Assembly: GCF_003853705.1 (NCBI RefSeq)
Contig: NZ_QTQI01000012.1
Span: 62,001-126,000 of the forward strand
DNA from: Burkholderia sp. Bp8992
GTDB lineage: Bacteria; Pseudomonadota; Gammaproteobacteria; Burkholderiales; Burkholderiaceae
Reading direction: 5' to 3'
DNA: 64,000 bases
Part shown: positions 55,120 to 64,000 of the stretch, one piece after another
How positions within the stretch are numbered: position 1 is the first letter of the stretch
How the letters are laid out: each line of letters opens with the position of its first letter
Program-made: the position numbers and the translations under genes
The notes under the pieces: model-generated
What the model was told of the DNA's origin: nothing
The model's input: only the letters and a program-made list of their open reading frames with translations
The model's database searches: none

Positions 55120-55974
55120 TTACGCGGCGCTGGCTGCCTGCGCGCAGGCCGGGCACGACTTGCCGGGCACGTAGCTCGGCGATTGTTGCGCTTCCGGCGT
55201 GACGACCGCGCGGCACGCGAAGCACGTGACGTTCTCGGTGGGCTGGAGTTGCGGGTTCAGCGCGGTGCGGTAGTCGAACACGAAGCAGTCGCCGTGGTAG
55301 TGCGCGCCGCCGACTTCCTCGAAGTACTTCAGGATCCCGCCTTCGAGCTGGTACACGTTCTCGATGCCGATTTCCTTCATGTGGATCGCGGCTTTCTCGC
55401 AGCGGATGCCGCCCGTGCAGAACGACACGACCGTCTTGCCTTCGAGGTCGGCGCGGTTCGCGTCGATCACTTCAGGGAATTCGCTGAACTTGTCGATCCG
55501 GTAGTCGAGCGCGTCGTCGAACGTGCCGACGTCGACCTCGAACGCATTGCGCGTGTCGAGCATCACGACCGGGCGGCCCGTGTCGTCGTGGCCGCGGTCG
55601 AGCCACGTCTTCAGCGTGCGGGCGTCGACGAACGGCGCGCGGCCGAGTTCCGGCTTGATCGCGGGCTTCTTCATCGTGATGATCTCGCGCTTCAGGCGCA
55701 CGAGCATGCGGCGGAACGGTTGCGAGTCGGACAGGCTTTCCTTGAACTGCAGCGTCGCGAACTTGCCTTCGAACAGCGGATCGTGGCGGAGGTAGGCGAT
55801 GAACGCGTCGGTGGCTTCGCGCGGGCCGGCGATGAACAGGTTGATGCCTTCCGGCGCGAGCAGGATCGTGCCGCGCAGGCCGAGTTCGTTGCAGCGGGCG
55901 GTGACGAGCGGGCGCCATTGCTCGTTCGCGTCGAGCGACACGAAGTGGTAGGCGGCGAGGTTGACGATGGTCAT
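55120..55974 (-). CDS. trhO: tRNA uridine 5-oxyacetic acid(34) hydroxylase (rhodanese-like)
   Basis: A 284-residue UPF0176/TrhO protein. The N-terminal domain is [47 protein letters not shown]. The rhodanese domain has [15 protein letters not shown] and the active loop [12 protein letters not shown] with the cysteine near residue 185. The C-terminus has two CxxC pairs (CFAC and CPAC) that likely bind zinc. TrhO makes 5-hydroxyuridine at position 34 of tRNA using oxygen. It is first in an operon with gluQ. Confidence 0.93.
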   Translation of the reverse strand: MTIVNLAAYHFVSLDANEQWRPLVTARCNELGLRGTILLAPEGINLFIAGPREATDAFIAYLRHDPLFEGKFATLQFKESLSDSQPFRRMLVRLKREIITMKKPAIKPELGRAPFVDARTLKTWLDRGHDDTGRPVVMLDTRNAFEVDVGTFDDALDYRIDKFSEFPEVIDANRADLEGKTVVSFCTGGIRCEKAAIHMKEIGIENVYQLEGGILKYFEEVGGAHYHGDCFVFDYRTALNPQLQPTENVTCFACRAVVTPEAQQSPSYVPGKSCPACAQAASAA

Positions 55975-56177
55975 GATGGTCCGACGGGAAAACGGCCGCA
56001 CGGCGGCCCGCAAAAAAGGGTGCGAAGCCGGGGCGTTGATTCGAAAAACCGTATTATCCCGCAAACGGCACGGGCATCGGTATCCGGCCGATCGGCCAGC
56101 CGCGCGACGCGTCGCCGCGTGCATCGGCCGAACGGCCGGAACGGGCATTTTTTGGGCAGGCTGCGCGGCGGGGCGGC

Positions 56178-56183
56178 TACAAT
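56178..56183 (+). promoter_or_regulatory. -10 element 7 bases before the dnaE ATG
   Basis: TACAAT ends 7 bases before the dnaE start codon. If used, transcription would begin at or next to the ATG, giving a leaderless or nearly leaderless mRNA. The -35 is poor (TTGGGC lies 20 bases upstream). Confidence 0.45.
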
Positions 56184-56190
56184 AGCGCCC

Positions 56191-59721
<3,531 letters not shown>

Positions 59722-59753
59722 TCGCGCCCCGTTTCGACGGCTGTCGCGACAGG

Positions 59754-59796
59754 CGGCCCGTTGCATCGCCATCGAGCGGTGCGGCGGGCCGTTTTT
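59754..59796 (+). terminator. intrinsic terminator after dnaE
   Basis: CGGCCCG (59754-59760) pairs with CGGGCCG (59785-59791), with a further inner stem, followed by TTTTT. Confidence 0.78.
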
Positions 59797-59817
59797 ACGT
59801 CTGAGGGTAATCGGGCC

Positions 59818-59846
59818 TTGGGCTGGTCATCCGGACGCTATACAAT
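59818..59846 (+). promoter_or_regulatory. promoter of the first GT9 gene
   Basis: TTGGGC (59818-59823), 17 bases, TACAAT (59841-59846). It gives a leader of about 165 bases. Confidence 0.55.
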
Positions 59847-60015
59847 CCGGCGCTAGCTGCACATGCGCGGCGCCCGCCGCGGATTCGCGCGACGCACGGC
59901 GCTGCCATGGTGTGCATAAACGGGGGCGGATCCATGCGATGAACGATACGACCGCCCCGGATCAGGACGCCGTGAAACGGCCCGTCGCGACGATAAAAAA
60001 ACCGACTGTCTCCAT

Positions 60016-61107
60016 ATGACCATGGCCAATGGGAACCCGACGCAGCGGATCCTCGTGATCCGGATTGATTTTCTCGGCGACATGCTGTGTACGACGGCGT
60101 TTCTCGGCGCGCTGAAGGAACGTTGGCCCGGCGCGGAGCTCCATGTGGTCGCGAACCGCTACAACGCGGCCGCGCTGGCCGGTAACCCGGACGTGCATGC
60201 GATCCATACATACGTCTACAGCCGACAGTGCGAGCGCAACGACCGTCCCGGGCGGATGCGCGCATTCTTCGACAGGCTGCGGCTCGTGCGCCGCCTGCGC
60301 CGCCTGCGGTTCGACCTCGTGGTCGTGCCGAACGGCGGCATGCATCGCAGCAGCATGCAGTTCGCGCGCCAGCTTCGCGCGAAGGACTGCCGCTGGCACG
60401 ATGCCGACACCGAATTCGACGATCGCAAGCCCGAGCATGTCGCGCAGCGGCAGATGTGTCACGAGGCGCTGTCGGGTTTCCGGCTCGTGCCCGAACTCGG
60501 CCGTGCGGATCTCGACCGCCTCGAACTGTCGGTTCACCCCGACCCTGCGCTGCAGGATACGTGGCATCGGCTGCTCGGCGCGCGCACGAAGCCGCGTGTC
60601 GGGCTGTTCGTGTCGAACAAGGCGGTCGAGCGCCGCTGGCCCGCGGACCGCTGGCGCGACCTCGGCATGCGGCTCGCGCCGTTCGCCGACGTGATCGTGT
60701 TTCGCGATCCGGCGATCGGCAAGTGTGCCGAGGTCGATACGTGGCGCGACGTGGATGCGCGGCAGGTGGCGCCGTCGTCGGTTGCCGAGCTGGTGGCTGC
60801 CGCGAGCCTGCTCGACGTGATCGTGTCGGCCGACAGCGCGCCCGTGCATCTCGCGTCGGCGCTCGGCGTGCCGGTCGCCGCGCTGTTCGAGGACCGTCCC
60901 GAGAAATACCTCCGCTGGCACCCGCTCGGCGTGCCTCACGTGATCCTGCGCGCCGGTGCGACCGTCGACGCGATCGACGTCGACGCGGTCGAACGGGCGG
61001 TGCGCCATCTGCTGCCGCAGGCCGGTCATCGCGACGAGCCGGCTGCTGCTGCGGGGCATGTGCAGCCGGCTGCCGCCGCGCCTGCGGTCATGACGATCGC
61101 CTCGTAG
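60016..61107 (+). CDS. glycosyltransferase family 9 protein (heptosyltransferase-like)
   Basis: A 363-residue GT-B enzyme of the ADP-heptose:LPS heptosyltransferase family. The N-terminal motif is ILVIRIDFLGDMLCTTAFLGAL with the usual acidic D. The C-terminal domain has VGLFVSNKAVERRWPADRWRDL and VSADSAPVHLASALGVPVAALF, where the D-(S/T)-xPxH loop binds the sugar nucleotide. It probably builds lipopolysaccharide core, but heptose as donor is inference. An Ala-rich tail follows residue 340. ATGs at 60016 and 60022 are both possible. Confidence 0.86.
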   Translation: MTMANGNPTQRILVIRIDFLGDMLCTTAFLGALKERWPGAELHVVANRYNAAALAGNPDVHAIHTYVYSRQCERNDRPGRMRAFFDRLRLVRRLRRLRFDLVVVPNGGMHRSSMQFARQLRAKDCRWHDADTEFDDRKPEHVAQRQMCHEALSGFRLVPELGRADLDRLELSVHPDPALQDTWHRLLGARTKPRVGLFVSNKAVERRWPADRWRDLGMRLAPFADVIVFRDPAIGKCAEVDTWRDVDARQVAPSSVAELVAAASLLDVIVSADSAPVHLASALGVPVAALFEDRPEKYLRWHPLGVPHVILRAGATVDAIDVDAVERAVRHLLPQAGHRDEPAAAAGHVQPAAAAPAVMTIAS

Positions 61108-61228
61108 CACCCGCACCCGCACCCGCACGGCACGGGCGTCGGCGCAGCCTGCCGGCGCGCCACGCCGCGCCGGCTGCGGCAAAATCCTGTACATTGCCAG
61201 CCTTGTTCAGCCAGCCAGACAGATCGCC

Positions 61229-62407
61229 GTGGCCCTGTTTTCCTCTGCCCGCCCGCCCAGAACCATTCTCGTTGCCGCACCGCGCCGGATCGGCGACGTG
61301 CTGCTGACGACGCCGCTCGTGCGTTCGCTGAAGGCCCGCTGGCCGGAGGCGCAGATCGACATGCTGGTGTTTCGCGGCACCGAGGGCGTGCTCGAGCACA
61401 ATCCCGACGTGCGCCGCGTAATCGTCGTCGCGCAACGTGCGGGATTCCGCGAACGGCTGCGCGACGCGTTGTCGATGTGGCGCCGCTACGATCTCGCGTG
61501 CGCGGCGCTGAGTTCCGACCGGCCGCGTTTCTACAGCTGGTTCGCCGGCCGCAAGCGGGTCGGTCTCGTCGATCCGGATCGCGTCACGTGGCTCACGCGA
61601 ATGATGCTGAACGGGATCGCGATCAATCATCACGAGTCCGCGCATACGGTCGTCAGCACGCTCGCACTTGCCCCGGTGATCGGCATCGAGCCGGTGTCCG
61701 AGGTCGTTGCGCCCGGTATCGGCGACGATCCCGGGCGGCGCGCGCGCTTCGACGCGTGGCTCGCCGAGTCGCCGGCGATCCGCGACGGCAAGCCGCTGGT
61801 CGTCCTGCATCCGTATCCGATGTTCCGCTACAAGCAATGGCGGCTCGACGGCTGGGTCGAGATGATCGGCTGGCTGCGCGAGCACGGCTTCGCGGTCGCG
61901 CTGTCGGGCGGCCCGGCCGACAGCGAGCGCGAGTATGCGGAGCAGGTCGCGGCCGAAGCGGGCGGCGACGTGCTGAACCTGGTCGGCCGGCTGACGTTCG
62001 GCGAGAGCGCGGAACTCGTGCGGCGCGCGCGGCTCTTCATCGGGCCCGACACCGGCGCGACGCACGTCGCGGCCGCGACGGGCACCGACACGATCGCGCT
62101 GTTCGGCCCGTCCGACCCCGTGCGCTGGGGGCCGTGGCCGCAGCACTGGCCCGCGACCGAGAACCCCTGGCCGTTGCGCGGCTCGGGGCGGCACGGGAAC
62201 GTGTGGCTGCTGCAGGGGGCGGGCGATTGCGTGCCGTGCCGGCACGAAGGCTGCGAGCGCAAAGTCGACAGCCGCAGCGACTGCCTCGCCAATCTCGGCG
62301 CGCAGCGCGTGAAGGCCGCGGCGGCCGACATGCTCGGGCTGAATCCGCCCGGTGCGGCGGATGCCGTCGTCGACACGTCGCGGCTGCATCGCGCCCGGTC
62401 CGACTGA
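61229..62407 (+). CDS. glycosyltransferase family 9 protein (heptosyltransferase-like)
   Basis: A 392-residue GT9 enzyme starting at a GTG. The N-terminal motif is TILVAAPRRIGDVLLTTPLVRSLK. The donor-binding C-terminal region has VVLHPYPMFRYKQW and LFIGPDTGATHVAAATGTDTIALFGPSDPVRWGPWP. A late cluster GDCVPCRHEGCERK with a further SDCL is common in this subfamily. It follows the first GT9 gene by 121 bases. The two likely act in lipopolysaccharide core or surface sugar assembly, with the ligase gene next door. Confidence 0.87.
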   Translation: MALFSSARPPRTILVAAPRRIGDVLLTTPLVRSLKARWPEAQIDMLVFRGTEGVLEHNPDVRRVIVVAQRAGFRERLRDALSMWRRYDLACAALSSDRPRFYSWFAGRKRVGLVDPDRVTWLTRMMLNGIAINHHESAHTVVSTLALAPVIGIEPVSEVVAPGIGDDPGRRARFDAWLAESPAIRDGKPLVVLHPYPMFRYKQWRLDGWVEMIGWLREHGFAVALSGGPADSEREYAEQVAAEAGGDVLNLVGRLTFGESAELVRRARLFIGPDTGATHVAAATGTDTIALFGPSDPVRWGPWPQHWPATENPWPLRGSGRHGNVWLLQGAGDCVPCRHEGCERKVDSRSDCLANLGAQRVKAAAADMLGLNPPGAADAVVDTSRLHRARSD

Positions 62408-62551
62408 CGCGCGGGGGACGCGCGTTTTCCTGAATTCGAAGGGGAGCAGGGCCGCGACGAGCAGCGCCGACGGCACGCTGCCCGCTCGCGTCGACGCCGG
62501 GCTGGCGTCGCTGCCGGAGCCGGCCGACAGCGGAACCCGTGTCGTGGTGCG

Positions 62552-63832
62552 TTACGCGCTGCGCCGGATCGCCGACGTTTCGCGCGGCAGCGCTTCGCCG
62601 CGTTCGCCGCAACCGAGCAGGATGCCGGCCAGCAGCACGATCAGGTGCCCTTCGGCGAAATCGAGCAGCAGCGAGTTCGCGAGACTGCCGATCGCGAAGA
62701 TCGCGAGCCACCCGAGCAGCAGGTGCCGTGAGCGCGGATCGAGCGCACGGCTGCCGCGCGCGATCTGCACGATCAGGTTGATGAACAGCAGCAGGCCGAC
62801 CGTGCCGAGCTGGACGGCCATCAGCAGGTATTCGTTGTGCGGGTTCGACGTGAGCTGCCCTTCGGCTGCCGTCTTGCCGGCCGTGAGCCGCTCGAATTCG
62901 GTTTCGAGGCCGCCCGCGCCGTAGCCGATCACGGGGCGCTGGCGATACAGTTCGAGCCCCTTCTTGTACCACTCGAGACGCAGGCCGGTGGACGTGGCCG
63001 CATCGCTTTGCCGGTACTGCTGCACTTCCGTCACGACCTTCACGAGCCGGCCGTTGTGAACCGTGCACGCGGCGACCACGAGTGCGACGCCGGCGAGTGC
63101 GAATACGCCGGCGGCGAGCCCGGCGCGCAGCGCCGACTGCCGGCGCAGCAGCAGCACGAAACGCACGGCGACGACGAGGATCAGCAGCAGCGCGATGACC
63201 TGCCCCGTGCGTCCTTGCAACATCACGAACACGTTGACGAGCGACCACGCGGCGATGCCCGCGTACGCGACGCGCGACAGCGCCGTGCGGGCCGCCAGCG
63301 CGAGATCGGCGGCCTGGTAGAACAGCAGCGCGCCGAACATGCCGGCGGCGATATGGTTCTTGAACACCCACGCGCGCGACAACGGCAGATCGGACGCGTG
63401 CGCGGGCCCGATCGCGGTCAGCCCGAGATAGTTGGTCGTCGACAGCAGCAGGATCACGCACAGCGTGCCGAACCAGCAGCGCTGCACGATCGGCGCCCAG
63501 TTCGAATGACGGAACGCGAGCACGGCAAACGGCAGCAACAGCAGCTTGTCGTACTTGGCGACCCAGCTCCACGCCTTGCCGTGCGGCGCGACCGTGTACG
63601 TGATGCTGACGGCGAGCGCCGCGAGGATCAGCAGCGCGGCGAGCGACGCCTGATCGGTGACGAGCGAGCGCAGGTCGCGCCAGAATTCGGGGGAGATCAC
63701 GAGCGCGGCGGCGAACAGCCCGCAGAACACGTTGGTCAGCGCGGTCGAGACGGGCACCATGCAGAGCGCGGCGACGGCGAATGCACGGGCGGCGGTCAGG
63801 CGCCGCGAGGCGGGAGCGGAAAACGATAGCAT
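62552..63832 (-). CDS. O-antigen ligase/polymerase family protein (WaaL-like)
   Basis: A 426-residue inner-membrane protein with about ten helices and the Wzy_C domain. The large periplasmic loop lies around 265-335 and ends in SNPHNEYLLM, where the NxHN-type histidine fits WaaL ligases. GRTGQVIALLLIL precedes it. It would join O antigen to lipid A-core on the periplasmic side. A polymerase (Wzy) role cannot be excluded. The ATG at 63832 has AGG upstream and starts just before helix 1; an ATG at 63889 adds a non-hydrophobic tail. It is convergent with the second GT9 gene. Confidence 0.85.
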   Translation of the reverse strand: MLSFSAPASRRLTAARAFAVAALCMVPVSTALTNVFCGLFAAALVISPEFWRDLRSLVTDQASLAALLILAALAVSITYTVAPHGKAWSWVAKYDKLLLLPFAVLAFRHSNWAPIVQRCWFGTLCVILLLSTTNYLGLTAIGPAHASDLPLSRAWVFKNHIAAGMFGALLFYQAADLALAARTALSRVAYAGIAAWSLVNVFVMLQGRTGQVIALLLILVVAVRFVLLLRRQSALRAGLAAGVFALAGVALVVAACTVHNGRLVKVVTEVQQYRQSDAATSTGLRLEWYKKGLELYRQRPVIGYGAGGLETEFERLTAGKTAAEGQLTSNPHNEYLLMAVQLGTVGLLLFINLIVQIARGSRALDPRSRHLLLGWLAIFAIGSLANSLLLDFAEGHLIVLLAGILLGCGERGEALPRETSAIRRSA

Positions 63833-63965
63833 CGGAACCTGTCGAATGGACGAATGCGGCTTGCCGGCATCGTGCGGCGCGCCGCGCATCCCGGCGGGAG
63901 ATCCGGGACGAACGGCGCAGTATACGCGAAGCAGGACAGGTTTCTGTGTCGTTTTCGGGGCTCGA

Positions 63966-64000
63966 TCAGCTGAAGGCGCGCTTGATCCGCGAGCGCAGCA
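63966..64000 (-). CDS. possible C-terminal end of a further minus-strand gene (cut by the window)
   Basis: On the minus strand the last bases read as LRSRIKRAFS followed by TGA at 63966-63968. Position next to the ligase gene suggests a surface-polysaccharide glycosyltransferase, but only ten codons are visible. Confidence 0.3.
   Translation of the reverse strand, partial: LRSRIKRAFS

Overview
The window looks like a chromosome segment of a Burkholderia species, most likely the B. cepacia complex. Codon third positions are very GC-rich. Gene content and order (uup, parE/parC, htpG-ubiC, phaZ with a Cys nucleophile, rsxB-nth, paired small cytochromes c, purT, dnaE, heptosyltransferases with a WaaL-type ligase) fit Burkholderiaceae core chromosome. 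The genus call is inferred from protein resemblance; no search was run. No rRNA, tRNA, CRISPR array, integrase or intact transposase was recognised.

Layout. 0-11 kb: rubredoxin, a DUF4399 protein, the ABC-F ATPase Uup, topoisomerase IV (parE-parC) with three DnaA-box-like sites in front of parE, a CopD-like membrane protein, a LysR/PACE-efflux divergent pair and a ChrA transporter. 11-20 kb: a GGDEF-EAL protein, then a minus-strand run (VOC protein, EamA exporter, aminotransferase, RidA, PhzF) divergent from a MocR regulator. 20-23 kb: htpG with a sigma32-type promoter, ubiC and a Mug/HDG-type DNA glycosylase. 23-26 kb is the one clearly accessory stretch: a ParA-like ATPase and a DUF4238-like protein lie between the intact glycosylase gene and a decayed, internally deleted copy of it. 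A small membrane protein and a toxin-antitoxin pair with a perfect 20-bp palindromic operator follow.

26-44 kb: spermidine synthase-like protein, DUF3311-MctP transporter, PhnB-like protein, transaldolase, BenE transporter, MoxR/VWA pair, two cytochromes c, DUF1841 protein, EamA exporter, nth-rsxB, a TetR regulator, PHB depolymerase with a histone-H1-like tail, GH15 glycosidase and an exported lactonase. 44-56 kb: an FtsK with a linker of roughly 860 residues, a META-domain lipoprotein, purT with two small envelope proteins, an RhlE-type helicase with a long leader, gluQ and trhO. 56-64 kb: dnaE, possibly transcribed leaderless, then two GT9 glycosyltransferases and a WaaL-like ligase that open a lipopolysaccharide region.

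The best candidate for an undescribed system is the ParA-like/DUF4238-like pair at 23236-24810, because its position against a broken duplicate of the neighbouring gene suggests insertion. The DnaA boxes before parE, the operator-like palindromes before chrA and the toxin-antitoxin operon, the TGCA dyad on the phaZ promoter and the PhaZ tail are the other points worth following.
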